Positions 18,052-28,600 of a stretch of 64,000 bases of DNA are shown piece by piece; the first letter of the stretch is position 1; every line of letters begins with the position of its first letter. Source of the DNA: Pseudomonas sp. ANT_J12 (GTDB lineage: Bacteria > Pseudomonadota > Gammaproteobacteria > Pseudomonadales > Pseudomonadaceae); NCBI RefSeq assembly GCF_008370045.1, contig NZ_VOBN01000027.1, positions 1 through 64,000 on the forward strand, in the 5' to 3' direction. A model generated the notes under the pieces. It made no database searches. It was not told the DNA's origin and saw only the letters and a program-made list of their open reading frames with translations. The position numbers and the translations under genes were made by a program.

Positions 18052-18624
18052 ATGCTCATCAGGTCTTTGACCCTGACAACCCTGCTGGCATTTGCCGGCC
18101 CCTTGCTCGCCGTCGCTGACGATTCGCCGCTGGATGTCGATAAGGGCAGGGCGAGGCCCCTGATCGTGATCACGTCCAGCACCATTGACCCGGTGTGGAT
18201 AAGCTTGAAAAAGTCGCTCGAGGATCCGGCCAACAAACAGGGGATCGCCGAGCGCAACATCAAGGTGTACAGCGTGCTTAATATGTCCGGTCAGCTCGAC
18301 GGCAAGGACATGGGGCAACAGGACACCATGGCGCTGATCCGCTCGCTGAAGCTCGGTGCCGGCGCGTTACCCAAGGTCATCCTGCTGGGCAAGGATGGCA
18401 ATGAGAAAATCAACGTGTCGGGGGACGAGTCGAAGTCGGTCGATCTGAAGAAAGTCTTCGCCACCATTGATGCCCTGCCGGCAGAGGAGAAGGAAGTGGC
18501 TGCACCGACCCCGCCACCGGTGGCGGCCGAACCGGCCACGACCAAAGGCGCCAAGGCCGCCAAGGGCACCAAACCAGGCAAACCGGCCAAGCCAGCCAAA
18601 CCGCCTGAAATGCCGGATGATTGA
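18052..18624 (+). CDS. exported DUF4174-like protein with Lys/Pro/Ala-rich tail
   Basis: 190 residues. A signal peptide (LTLTTLLAFAGPLLAVA) is followed by one small alpha/beta domain (RPLIVITSSTIDP ... ALPKVILLGKDGNEKINVSGD) that fits DUF4174 as I know it, a thioredoxin-like periplasmic fold of unknown function without CxxC. From about 145 on there is a low-complexity tail (APTPPPVAAEPATTKGAKAA and KPGKPAKPAKPPE) that could bind the wall or an acidic polymer; this is inference. AAAAGGAG before the ATG at 18052 fixes the start. Confidence 0.8.
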   Translation: MLIRSLTLTTLLAFAGPLLAVADDSPLDVDKGRARPLIVITSSTIDPVWISLKKSLEDPANKQGIAERNIKVYSVLNMSGQLDGKDMGQQDTMALIRSLKLGAGALPKVILLGKDGNEKINVSGDESKSVDLKKVFATIDALPAEEKEVAAPTPPPVAAEPATTKGAKAAKGTKPGKPAKPAKPPEMPDD

Positions 18625-18671
18625 GTACCCATCCTGGGTTTGACACTCAGTCCCAAGGCGGATGAATAACC

Positions 18672-18705
18672 TGTGGCGAGGGGGGGCACGCCCCCTTGCC
18701 ACAAG
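18672..18705. terminator. hairpin between converging genes (REP-like)
   Basis: Short palindrome TGTGGCGAGGGGGG / GCCCCCTTGCCACA without a clear T run. It is a REP half-element that could act as a transcript end for the DUF4174 and response-regulator genes. Confidence 0.5.
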
Positions 18706-18739
18706 ATCAGCGGCATGCCTTCTTCCTATGCCGCCTCAC

Positions 18740-19363
18740 TCAGATCAGTTGATTACGCCGCGCAAACTCCACCATCTCCAACAATGTCGCGTTGTTCAAT
18801 TTCTGCATCACGCGGGTTTTGTAGGTGCTGATGGTTTTATTGCTGAGCAGCATTTCCCTGGCGATGAGCATGTTGCTCTTGCCTTGGGCAAGGCCCAGCA
18901 ACACCCTGAGTTCACGGCGCGACAGGCGCTTGAGCAGTTGTTCGTCATCTTCGGCAAAGTCGCTGCGTCGTACCGAGTCCATCGTGTCGATGGGGAAATA
19001 GCTTTTGCCGCTGGCAATCGCTTGCAACGCCGCAATGATCTCCCCTGGCTGGCCGACTTTCGATAGAAAAGCGGCGGCGCCGGCGCGCAGGCATTGCGTG
19101 GCGTACACCGGGTTTTTCATCGAGGTGTACACCAGAATTCTCGTGCGCACGGGGCTGGCTTTTATCCGGTTGATGACACTCATACCATCAATCAACGGGA
19201 TATCCAGGTCCAGCACAATCACGTCCGGTTTCAGCTCCAGGGTTTTGCTGATGGCCTCCATTCCGTTTTCGCATTCACCGACGATCTCATGGCCTTCGCG
19301 GGTCAGAATCATGCCGACGGCCATGCGCACAACCGCATGGTCATCGACGATCAGCACTTTCAT
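18740..19363 (-). CDS. LuxR/NarL-family response regulator (BvgA/EvgA/RocA type), orphan
   Basis: 207 residues: receiver 1-120 (acidic pocket D8-D9, phosphoacceptor D52 in VLDLDIP, S/T in LVYTS, K in LSKVGQ) and a GerE-type HTH 140-207 (LSRRELRVLLGLAQGKSNMLIAREMLLSNKTISTYKTRVMQKL). No kinase gene is adjacent; the chemoreceptor gene lies 87 bp upstream on the same strand. It is a close paralogue of the regulator at 42051, sharing nearly the whole receiver start and recognition helix, so both probably bind the same DNA box. Confidence 0.92.
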   Translation of the reverse strand: MKVLIVDDHAVVRMAVGMILTREGHEIVGECENGMEAISKTLELKPDVIVLDLDIPLIDGMSVINRIKASPVRTRILVYTSMKNPVYATQCLRAGAAAFLSKVGQPGEIIAALQAIASGKSYFPIDTMDSVRRSDFAEDDEQLLKRLSRRELRVLLGLAQGKSNMLIAREMLLSNKTISTYKTRVMQKLNNATLLEMVEFARRNQLI

Positions 19364-19400
19364 GGGTGGGCCCTCGGCTTGGGTTTTCTACTGACATTCA

Positions 19401-19428
19401 GCCAAAAAACTCCAGCAAGGCTGGAGTT
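19401..19428 (-). terminator. rho-independent terminator of the chemoreceptor gene
   Basis: On the minus strand, stem AACTCCAGC / GCTGGAGTT is followed by a run of T. It lies 23 bp past the chemoreceptor stop, separating it from the response regulator gene. Confidence 0.85.
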
Positions 19429-19450
19429 AAAGGGGATCGGTGGCTGGAGG

Positions 19451-21076
19451 TCAGATGTGGAACTTGACGACCATCTCATTGAGGTCCGCCGCCAACCGCG
19501 CCAACTCGTTACTGGCGGCGCTGACCTGGCTGGCGCCGGTGGCCGATTGCGATGCCAGGTCATTGATGTTGAGCAGGTTGCGGTCCACTTCACGGGCCAC
19601 TTGCGCCTGTTGTTGCGCGGCGGCGGCGATCACCAGGTTGCTCTCGGTGATTTCGATCACCGCAATGTTGATCGTTTGCAGCGCCGTTCCCGCGCCTTTG
19701 GCGATGTCCAGGGTCGACACGGTGCGCGCCGTGCATTGGTGCATCGATGCCACGGCGTTTTCGGTGCCGTTTTGAATGCTGGTGATCATCGCCTCGATGT
19801 CGCTGGTGGACTGTTGGGTGCGATGAGCCAGTGCCCGCACTTCATCGGCCACCACGGCAAAACCACGTCCGGCTTCACCGGCGCGCGCCGCCTCGATGGC
19901 CGCGTTCAAGGCCAGCAGATTGGTCTGGTCCGCCAGCCCGCGAATCACTTCCAGCACCCGGCCGATGTCCTGGGACTCGACGGCCAGCGCCGTGATCAGG
20001 TCCGCAGCGCCTTGCACGTCCTGGCTCATGCTTTCGATGGCGACCAGGGTTTCGCCCACCAGCACACAGCCTTCTTCGGCCGAGCGCAGGGCATTTTGCG
20101 AGGCGAGGGAGGTGCTGGTGGCGTTGCGCGAAACTTCTTCCACGGCACTGGTCATTTGTGTGACGGCGGTGGCGGCCTGCTGGATTTCCAGGGTCTGCTG
20201 GGTGATGCCATGGGCGCTTTCGGCTGTGACGCAATCAAGTTCAGCGGTGGCGCCGCCCAATTGGGTCGCTGAGTTGGTGATCTTCTGCAGCGTCTCGCGC
20301 AGGGTGCCTTGCATCTTCTGCATCGCCGCCAACAGGCGGGCGGCTTCGTCCTTGCCTTCGACCGAGATCGTGCGCGTGAGATTGCCTTGGGCAATTTCGT
20401 CGGCCACCTCCAGGGCCAGGTTGATCGGGCGGGTGATGCTGATGGTCAGGCGCCAGGCGCAGAGCAGGGTCATCGCCGTGGACAGGAGCAGCAGGGCGAT
20501 GGTTGCCTTCACCGTGATACCGAACTGTTCGGCGTTGGTCTTGGCGGCAACTTTGCTTTGATCGGCGTTGATCGAAATCATGGCATTGATCAGATCGCTG
20601 CTGGCCGTGTAGCTGTCCAGCAAGGTGCCACCGATGAGGGCCGCCACCGCTTCGCGCGCGCCATCACGGGACAAGCGGATCAACTGTCCTTCCAGCTTTT
20701 CATAGTGCAATTGTTGTTTGACCAGCGTGTCGTAGCTGGAGCGCTCGGCGGCACTGGAAATGAACGGCGTGTAGTCGTGCTGGGTGTCACGGGTCATTTG
20801 TTGCAGCACCGCCAGTTCTTTGATGAGGTTCTCCTGGAGATCGGCGTCGTAGGTGTTGCTCAGTTGCTGATTGAGGTTGCGTTGCCGCTGGATGATGTAA
20901 CTGAACTCGCTGAGCTTGACCAGGCTGGGTACATCGCTGTTGGCGACATCCTGGCCGAGCTTGGCAATGGCATTCATCTGCGTCAGTGAGTACCCGCCCA
21001 GGATCATCATCATGATCGCGATCAGGGAAAAGCCCAGCAGCGCCCTGGGCGCAATGTTCAGGTTTCGTAAATTCAT
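19451..21076 (-). CDS. methyl-accepting chemotaxis protein
   Basis: 541 residues in the classic layout: cytoplasmic start, TM1 (about 12-32), four-helix-bundle-type periplasmic sensor 33-190, TM2 (about 190-210), HAMP to about 265, then a long signalling coiled coil with hairpin tip QTNLLALNAAIEAARAGEAG and ADEVRALAHRTQQSTSDIE. No C-terminal CheR-tethering pentapeptide is seen (it ends VVKFHI). The ligand is unknown. Its position between an orphan BvgA-like regulator and an adhesin gene suggests, but does not prove, a surface-behaviour role. Confidence 0.94.
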   Translation of the reverse strand: MNLRNLNIAPRALLGFSLIAIMMMILGGYSLTQMNAIAKLGQDVANSDVPSLVKLSEFSYIIQRQRNLNQQLSNTYDADLQENLIKELAVLQQMTRDTQHDYTPFISSAAERSSYDTLVKQQLHYEKLEGQLIRLSRDGAREAVAALIGGTLLDSYTASSDLINAMISINADQSKVAAKTNAEQFGITVKATIALLLLSTAMTLLCAWRLTISITRPINLALEVADEIAQGNLTRTISVEGKDEAARLLAAMQKMQGTLRETLQKITNSATQLGGATAELDCVTAESAHGITQQTLEIQQAATAVTQMTSAVEEVSRNATSTSLASQNALRSAEEGCVLVGETLVAIESMSQDVQGAADLITALAVESQDIGRVLEVIRGLADQTNLLALNAAIEAARAGEAGRGFAVVADEVRALAHRTQQSTSDIEAMITSIQNGTENAVASMHQCTARTVSTLDIAKGAGTALQTINIAVIEITESNLVIAAAAQQQAQVAREVDRNLLNINDLASQSATGASQVSAASNELARLAADLNEMVVKFHI

Positions 21077-21327
21077 CGGTTAATCCTTGGGGTTCTAATG
21101 AGCCGGGTTTGCAGGCCGCCGCTTCAGCGCCTGGTTGGCGAGAGGGCGATTTTTTTATGGGATTTGCACGCAAGGATTGGAGAAACAACAACGAATTTTG
21201 CTGCGGCGAAGCGCAGGAGTAACGAGGAATGCTCCGGTTTCGGTGAAGGATGTTTCCTACAAGAATGCGTATGAAAGGTTCAGGGGATGCCGCTCGGGGC
21301 TAGGCGGTTTCACATTGGTGGTACGTG

Positions 21328-21406
21328 TCTTACGCAGTGGTCGCGTGTAATCCGACATCGGCATCGGACTGCTCCTACATTCATGCTCCGTTCTCAGTCT
21401 TAATCT
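21328..21406 (+). promoter_or_regulatory. three-hexamer BvgA-like array and -10 box upstream of the adhesin gene
   Basis: Hexamers TCTTAC (21328), TCCGAC (21351) and TCCTAC (21373) are spaced 23 and 22 bp. TAATCT (21401-21406), a plausible -10, starts 28 bp after the third, which therefore occupies the -35 position. Hexamer and -10 spacings are identical upstream of both pilin genes. An extra TTTCCTAC lies at 21253. Confidence 0.68.
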
Positions 21407-21413
21407 GGCGCGA

Positions 21414-22487
21414 TTGAAGTTTTTATCGACGGGTTTCCTTACGCGACGAAAACGCCACGGACCTGCATGTTGTTTGCGTATCGAATTGATCGAATGGGTG
21501 CCTAGAGTGTTTCGTTTATTGCTGGTGTGTTTTCTGTCTTTGTTCTATGCCTCGGGTGTTCGTGCGGCAGGTGCATCGGCCTGGTGTGATTTTGATGATG
21601 TTCACTCTAACAGTGTGATGACGGCTGATCTGGCGACCGCCAATTATCTGGATGTGGTGGGGTATTACGAGTTTGGCTGGACAGTCAGTGGTTGCACTTC
21701 ACTTCCAACCCCAGTCTACAATCGTGAGATTTATGTGATGTATTGGGGGCTCGGAGGCGCGGTACCTTATTGCAGGTCGACGATTAACGGGATCTACCTT
21801 GACGTCTCCCCAGCCAACTGTGCAACGGTTGCACCCTTTGGTTCTATTCCAACCAAGATTTATCTCGACAAGCCGTTCCCGCAAAGCGGCTATGCACGAA
21901 AGAATTTCGTACGAAATGAATACAGGCTTTCAAATCCCGGCGCTTATGCGTTGGCGCCCTACAAAAAATGGATTTGGATCTCGTGGGCCCGCGGCACCAC
22001 GACTCCTGGCGCGCCCTACAGCAACGCGTTACTGGGTGTAAAAAACGGAGAAGGGACGGTCATTATTACCACCTGTACATTGGTGAATAGTGACATTTTG
22101 GTGGACTTTGGCGAAGTGTCTGAGGCCGGAGCTTCCGAGCGATTCAATATTGAATTTTCGGGATGCACGGACCAAACGGACAGCAAGCGCTTCAATGACA
22201 CCGTGTCGTTGAACTTCCGTTCCGAACGTATTCGTGTTGATGGCTCGGCTTTGCAAAATAATGTGTGCGCCAACTGCGCCAAGGGACTTCAAATAGCGTT
22301 GAAAGATGGTACGGGTAAAGCCATCGATCTATCGAAGCGCTACAAGTTATCGAGTAACGGTTCGACCACGATCAGCCCTAAAGGCCTTAAGTATGAATTC
22401 ATCGCCGAACTGCAAAATAACCCCGATGAAACATCAAAGGGTGGCGTGATTGATACCCAACTGGTTTTTGAAACGATCGTTGAATAA
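21414..22487 (+). CDS. fimbrial adhesin-like (two-domain tip pilin) protein
   Basis: 357 residues from the TTG at 21414; GTG at 21498 or 21507 would also leave the signal peptide VFRLLLVCFLSLFYASGVRA, so the start is unsure. The N-terminal half is Cys- and Trp-rich (WCDFDD, VSGCTS, CRSTI, PANCATV) and resembles a lectin-type domain. The C-terminal half (about 225-357) is pilin-like: TCTLVNSDILVDFGEVSEAG, FSGCTD, and a terminal beta strand QLVFETIVE. This is the plan of FimH-type tip adhesins. Base composition is visibly AT-richer than its neighbours, hinting at transfer. No chaperone or usher is adjacent; the nearest is at 31230. Confidence 0.7.
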   Translation: MKFLSTGFLTRRKRHGPACCLRIELIEWVPRVFRLLLVCFLSLFYASGVRAAGASAWCDFDDVHSNSVMTADLATANYLDVVGYYEFGWTVSGCTSLPTPVYNREIYVMYWGLGGAVPYCRSTINGIYLDVSPANCATVAPFGSIPTKIYLDKPFPQSGYARKNFVRNEYRLSNPGAYALAPYKKWIWISWARGTTTPGAPYSNALLGVKNGEGTVIITTCTLVNSDILVDFGEVSEAGASERFNIEFSGCTDQTDSKRFNDTVSLNFRSERIRVDGSALQNNVCANCAKGLQIALKDGTGKAIDLSKRYKLSSNGSTTISPKGLKYEFIAELQNNPDETSKGGVIDTQLVFETIVE

Positions 22488-22496
22488 CGAGAGCGT

Positions 22497-22557
22497 GTAG
22501 GACCATTCAACATTCTTGCAAGGAATGGGATGACATTGATTAACGGACTGGTCCTAC
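22497..22557. promoter_or_regulatory. inverted GTAGGACCA / TGGTCCTAC pair upstream of autotransporter 1
   Basis: A perfect 9-bp inverted pair at 22497-22505 and 22549-22557 has half-sites of the same TCCTAC type as the fimbrial promoters, 52 bp apart centre to centre. Weaker direct sites (TTCAAC 22506, GATGAC 22529) precede TCCTAC at 22552 by 46 and 23 bp. A clear -10 is not evident. Confidence 0.5.
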
Positions 22558-22667
22558 GTTGTGCATTAAGTCACCGGTTGAAGATTGATGAGCACTAAGT
22601 GCCGCGCCCATTGCTTGCGCGCCACGCACTTTTCCTGCATCCCAACTCAACTCACAAGGACGACTCC

Positions 22668-25610
22668 GTGCGCCGCCTCCTATCCAAACCCCACGCCCTG
22701 GCTGCAGGCATTTCCCTCGCCTGCCTGGCTTTCGGCGAAGCCAACGCCGCCTCCATCGAATTGGGAGGCGGCGATCAACTCTCCCTGAAAAAACTCAACG
22801 TCAGCACCAGTGGCGACAATGAACCGGTGTTGCTGGTCGACGGCGCGGCGGCCAGCGCCAAAATCAGCGACAGCACGTTCAGCACCAGCGGTCGCGGCAG
22901 CAGTGCCGCCCAGGTGCTGGCCGGTGAAGCGATCCTGAGCAACGTGACGGTCACCACCACTGGCGCCAACGCTTCGGCCCTGGCGGCCAATGGCGTCGAC
23001 AGCCTGATCAGTGTAAGCACCGGCACCGTCCAGACTCAGGGCGACAATGCCCACGGCGCCACCCTCGGCAGCGGCGCAAAACTGGCGCTGGATTCGGTCG
23101 ACGTCATCACCCAGGGCGCCGGCGCTCGTGGGGTAAATGCCACCGGGACCAGCACCCTCGGCCTGGTGCTCAGCACGATTGCCACCCAGGGCCGCGCCGC
23201 CGATGGGTTGTATTTGCGGGGCACCAGTGATCAGCAACGGGCCAGTGCCACACTGGTCGACAGCCTGATCCAGACCACTGGTGACAGCGCGAAGGGCATC
23301 AACGCCAATCGTGATTCCCAGGTCGACTTGCAACGAACCAGCATCAACACCGCCGGGCAGGTCGCCCATGGCCTCTGGGCCGCCAGCGCCACCAGCCAGG
23401 TACTGGCCCAGGATGTTCACATCACCACAAGTGGCATCAGCGCCATCGGTGCCTTCGCCCAAAGCGGTGCGACGATCGACCTGCAGAAAGCCTCGGTCGA
23501 AACCTTCGGCGACAATGCCCACGGTCTCTACGCCGACAATGGTTCGACGCTGACCGGCACCGACATCGACATTCACACCCACGGCATGAGCGCCGGGGTG
23601 TTTGCCGTGGGCAGTGGCGCACGGATCAACCTCAACAATGCCCTGATCAATATCGACGGCAGTGGCATGGGCATCGTCAGTTACGGCCCGGCCCATGTCC
23701 TGGCCCAAGGCCTGACTCTCAATGCCGACGGTGAAGGGGCTCGCGGCTTGTTGCTGCAAGACGGCGGCAGCATGAGCCTGGCGGATGCACTGGTGCACGT
23801 GCGGGGCGAGGACAGCGCGGCGGTTCGTTCGCTATCCCGCACCGGGCAGATCAACGTCTTGCATGTGCAAGACTCGGACATCAGCGCGCAGCACGCGGCG
23901 TTCGATATCTCCGGTGGCTTGCGCCTGGAACTGCTCAACAGCAGTGTCGCCGGTGAGCAGGTGTTGCGCACCAGCGTCCGTGAGTTGGCCGACGGCAGCC
24001 TGGTCGATAACCAGCACGTCTCGGTCGCAGCAGTCGGCTCGACCTTGCAGGGCGATATCCTGGTGGAAGGCCAGGACGTCGGCGTGATGTTGAAAGAGCA
24101 ATCCGCATTGCGCGGTTCGATCAGCGGTCTGCAACAGTTGGAGCTGGACAACAGCCTGTGGCTCATGACCGCCGATTCCAACGTCGGGACGCTGGATCAA
24201 CAAAACGGCCACGTGGTGTTTGATCCATCGCTGTCCGGCACGTTCAAGACCCTGACCGTCAACGAAGACCTGACAGGTTCCGGCCGCTTTGACATGCGCA
24301 CCGACCTGGCGACGCTGCAGGGCGATCTGCTGCGGGTCAACGGGCAAATTTCCGGCCGCCACACCCTGCTTATCGAAGACTCCGGCCACAGCCCGAGCGG
24401 TCCCGGCCAGCAACTGCGGGTGGTGGATGGCAATGGCGGCAGCGGCACGTTCGGTCTGTATGGTGAGCACGTCGATGCCGGTGCGTTTCGCTACACCCTC
24501 AACCAGCAGGGCGACGATTGGTTTCTGAGCAACAGTTCGGTGATTCAGCCTCCCGTCGATCCTGAATCGCCAAGTGACCCGGTTGACCCGAAAACGCCGA
24601 CTGATCCGCTCATTCCCCCGGTCGATCCCGAAAAACCAACCGATCCGATCACACCGCCGATCACCCCTCCGGTCACTGTTGATCCAGGCCCTGCCAACCT
24701 GTCCAAAGGCGCCAACGCCGCCATCTCCGCACAAACCGCTGGCGCCACGCTGTGGAGCGCGCAGATGAACGCGCTGGTCAAGCGCCTGGGCGAGTTGCGC
24801 ATGGGCAAGGATGAGGGCGGGATCTGGACCCGGGCCATCGGTCGACGCTTCGAGGTGGCCGAAGGCTCCAGTCGCGCCTTCACGTAAAACGTCACCGGCA
24901 TGGAAGTCGGTGTCGACAAGGCCTTTGCGTTGGGCGCCGGCAAGTTGTACGTCGGTGGCGTGGTGGGCGGCGCGCACTCGACCATGAACTTCGGCGAAGG
25001 CGCTTCCGGCAACGTCGATAGCCGGATGATCGGGACCTACGCCACTTACCTGCACGATAGCGGCGTGTATGTCGACACGGTGGCCAAGTACAGCCGTTTC
25101 GATAACGAAATCAAAACCCCGACCAACCTCGGGAACCCGGTGAAAGGGGCCTACACCAGCCACGGCGTAGGGATGGACGTTGAGATCGGCCGCCACATTG
25201 CGCTCGAAAAGGGCTGGTTCGTCGAGCCGCAAATCGAGGTCACGGCGACCCATACGACCGGCGGCGACTACACCGCCTCTAATGGTTTGCGCGTCGATGC
25301 CGATGACATGAACTCATTGCAAAGTCGTGTCGGCTCATTGTTCGGCCGGCGCATGACCCTCGGCAACGGGATTGAGGTGCAGCCCTACGCCAAGGCGTCG
25401 TGGATCACTGAACACGCAGGTGCCAGCACGGTGAAGGTCAACGGCACGCGGCTCAAGGCCGAGGTGCCGGGGGATCGTCTGGAGCTGGGTTTCGGCGGCA
25501 TTGTGCAGGTCAGCGAGCGGAGCAAGATCGCCCTCGACGCCGAATTCGCCAAGGGCCATGACATCAAGCAACCGTGGGGGTTGACCCTGGGTTATCGCTA
25601 CCTCTGGTAA
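22668..25610 (+). pseudogene. pertactin-like autotransporter 1, interrupted by an in-frame TAA at 24885
   Basis: The GTG at 22668 (AAGGA upstream) opens a signal peptide. The passenger is a beta-helix-type repeat domain (words such as GDNAHG, STGGD, LVDGA) to about residue 590, then an autochaperone-like end (LNQQGDDWFLSNSS), a Pro/Asp/Thr linker (PVDPESPSDPVDPKTPTDP) and an autotransporter barrel finishing in GYRYLW. The frame 22668-24887 stops at ...SSRAFT; the same frame reopens at once as NVTGMEVGVDKA and runs to 25610. Autotransporter 2 has AFDQQINGFEVGADKA here, so the TAA probably replaced a CAA Gln codon. Without suppression the passenger lacks its translocator. Confidence 0.85.
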
Positions 25611-25620
25611 GCCACAGGCA

Positions 25621-25649
25621 GTGATCCGGCATCCAGGATGCCGGATCAC
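25621..25649. terminator. hairpin after autotransporter 1
   Basis: Strong stem GTGATCCGGCATCC / GGATGCCGGATCAC with a tight loop, 10 bp after the autotransporter stop. It has no T run, so it may be a pause or RNA-stabilising structure rather than a full terminator. Confidence 0.6.
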
Positions 25650-25689
25650 TGCCGGACCCCGCTGTCTGTAGAGTTAGGGATAACGTTTT

Positions 25690-28600
25690 TTGACCGATTT
25701 TTTACGCCACGTCCGTGTCACCCGTTGGTTGTTACTGACGTGGCTATTGCTCAGCGCTTGTGCGATGGCCCAGCCTGCCCAATTGCAACTGTTGGTGCAC
25801 ACCCCGGTCATCGCGCCAGTGGTCGAATTCGCCCCGGCCACCCGTGCGTGGCTGCGTCAGCATCCGCTGCTGCGGGTGGGTATCTGGGGCGATTCGTTTG
25901 CGCCGTTCGACATCGGTTTTGAAGCCGACAAATTCGAAGGCGTGGCGGCGGACTACCTCGGTGTCTTGCGCAATACCCTGGGCGTGGCCGACGTGCAGAT
26001 TTACCGCTATCACAGCCGCCAAGAGGCCGAGCAGGCCCTGGTCACCGGTACGGTGCACATGCTGGGGCTCTACACCCGTCACGGCATTCGTCGCGAAGAT
26101 ATCCTGACCTCCAAACCTTATCTGCTGGACCGCGCGGTGATCGTCAAGGGCACCGGCGATACCGCGCAGGCGCTGGATCGGTTGAAGGGGCAGCGGTTGG
26201 CGTTTGCCAATGATCAAGACCTGTACCATCGCTTGAAAACCCAATACCCGGAGGCGCTGCTGGTGCCCGTGCAATCGGCGCTCAGTGCCTTGTCGGCGGT
26301 GGTGCATGGCCAGGTCGATGCGTTCTGGAGCGATGCGGCCTCGGCGGATTACCTGATCAAGAATGCGTTTTACAACGGTGCCTATATCGCCGGTGATGCG
26401 GTGGTGCCGGACTTCAACATCACCTTCGCCGTCGGCGCCGCCAATCCGCAACTGCTGCTGGCGATCAATCAGACCCTGGACGCCATTCCCCTGGCCGGAC
26501 GCCTGCGCATCACTTCTCGCTGGGACCTGGCCATCCGCTATGCGCAAATGCCGTCGATGCTCGACCTCACGCAGGAAGAACAGCGCTGGATTGCCCGGCA
26601 TCCAACGCTGAAGGTAGCGGTCAGCGGCAGTTACGCGCCGATGACGTTCTATGATCAGCACGACGTACATCGCGGGTTGACCGCAGACATTGTGCAACGC
26701 ATCGCCCAGCGCACGGGTTTGCAATTCGTGATGGTGCGCACCAACAACATCATCGACATGGTCGAGCGCCTGCGCGAGGGTTCGGTCGACTTGATTGGTG
26801 CCTTGGGCGTGGCGCAGGAATGGACCCCCAGCCTGCGCTTCAGTCGCCCGTATGCGGTGAATCCGCTGGTGTTGATCAGCCGTGTCGACGCCACGGGTTT
26901 GAACGAAATCAGTGCCTTCAATGGCCGTTCCATCGCCGTCGCCGCCAGCAGTACGCTGATTCCGTGGTTCCGCCAGCACTATCCACGCATCGCTCTGGTC
27001 GAGGTCAACAGCACCGTGCGCGGCATGGAAATGCTCATGGAGGGCGAAGTCGATGGCGCCATCAACACCCAGATGGGCGCCGATTATTTCATCAAGAACT
27101 TCTACCCCAACCACCTGGCCGTCCGCGCTTCCGTGGGGCCGGACATGGCCCGTATCGGCCTGGCGGCCCGGGAAGATCAGGCGATCCTGATCAACATCAT
27201 CAACAAGGCGTTGCTCGATATCGCCCCCGAAGACCTGCAACAGATGACCGAGCGCTGGCGCAGCCACTTCACCCCGCCCGTGGCCAGTTCCTGGGTCAAC
27301 TACCGGGACTTTGTCTACAAGGCGACGGGCATCGCTGTGCTGTGCGGGGTGCTGTTCCTGGCCTGGAACCGTTACCTGCGCCGCCAGATCAACCAGCGTC
27401 ATGCCGCCGAACGCAAACTCAAGGATCAACTGGAGTTCACCCGGACCTTGATCGACGGATCACCGGTGGCGTTGTACGTGCGCGATCACGAAGGGCGGTT
27501 GTTGCAATGCAATCAGTCCTACCTGGATTTTTTGCAGACCGAGCGCCACATCGTCGTCGGCAAAAGACTGTGCGAAACCCCGCTGATGACGCCGCACTTC
27601 AACGAGCGCTACCAGCAGTTCTACGAACGCACCTTGCTCGACGGTGAGCCGACGTTCGCCGACATGGAAGTGCAAGTCTGTGGCCAGGCGTACCGCATCT
27701 ATCACTGGACCTTGCCGTTCCGTAACGCCGATGGGCAGGTGATCGGGATCATTGGTGGCTGGATCGACCTCACCGAGCGCGAGCAGATACTCCAGGAACT
27801 GCGCCAAGCCAAGGACACCGCCGATTCGGCGAACCGTTCCAAGTCGGTGTTCCTGGCCAGCATGAGCCATGAAATCCGCACGCCGATGAACGCCATTATC
27901 GGCCTGCTGGAATTGCTCCAGCGCCGGGGCGGCGATGCCCGGCAGGTGCGCGAGGCAGTGGACGTCGCCCACGAGTCGGCCCAGGCACTGTTGTCGCTGA
28001 TCGGTGACATTCTCGACCTGTCAAAAATCGAGTCCGGGGCGATGAAGCCGTCGCCGCGCCCAACCGATTTGCCGAAGTTGATGCACTCGGTGTTCAAGCT
28101 ATTCGAAACCAGCGCCCACAATAAGGGGCTGGGAATCGACCTGGTGCTGGAGGTGCGTCACCACCACGTGCTGATCGATGCGTTGCTGCTCAAGCAGATC
28201 GTCTCCAACCTGTTGAGTAACGCAATCAAGTTCACCGATCAGGGCAGCATTGAAATCGCCGTGTTTGATGGTGCGCAGGGGCCGGCGGACGGGGTAGGGC
28301 ACTTCATGATCCAGGTGACCGACACCGGCCATGGCTTGTCACCGGCCCAGCAACTGGCGATTTTCGAACCGTTTATCCAGACCAGTCGCGGCAGCGCCAC
28401 CCAGGGCGGCACCGGCCTGGGCTTGAGCATCTGTCGACGTCTGGCGGAGTTGCTGGGCGGCGAGTTGCAGGTGGAAAGCGAGCTGGAGACGGGTTCGACG
28501 TTCAGCCTGGTGTTCAACGCCCCGTTGTGTGAGGAGCAGCAAGCGCCGGAGCCGGCTCCCGTGGCGCCAATGCTGGGGCGTTCACTGCACGTGCTGGTGG

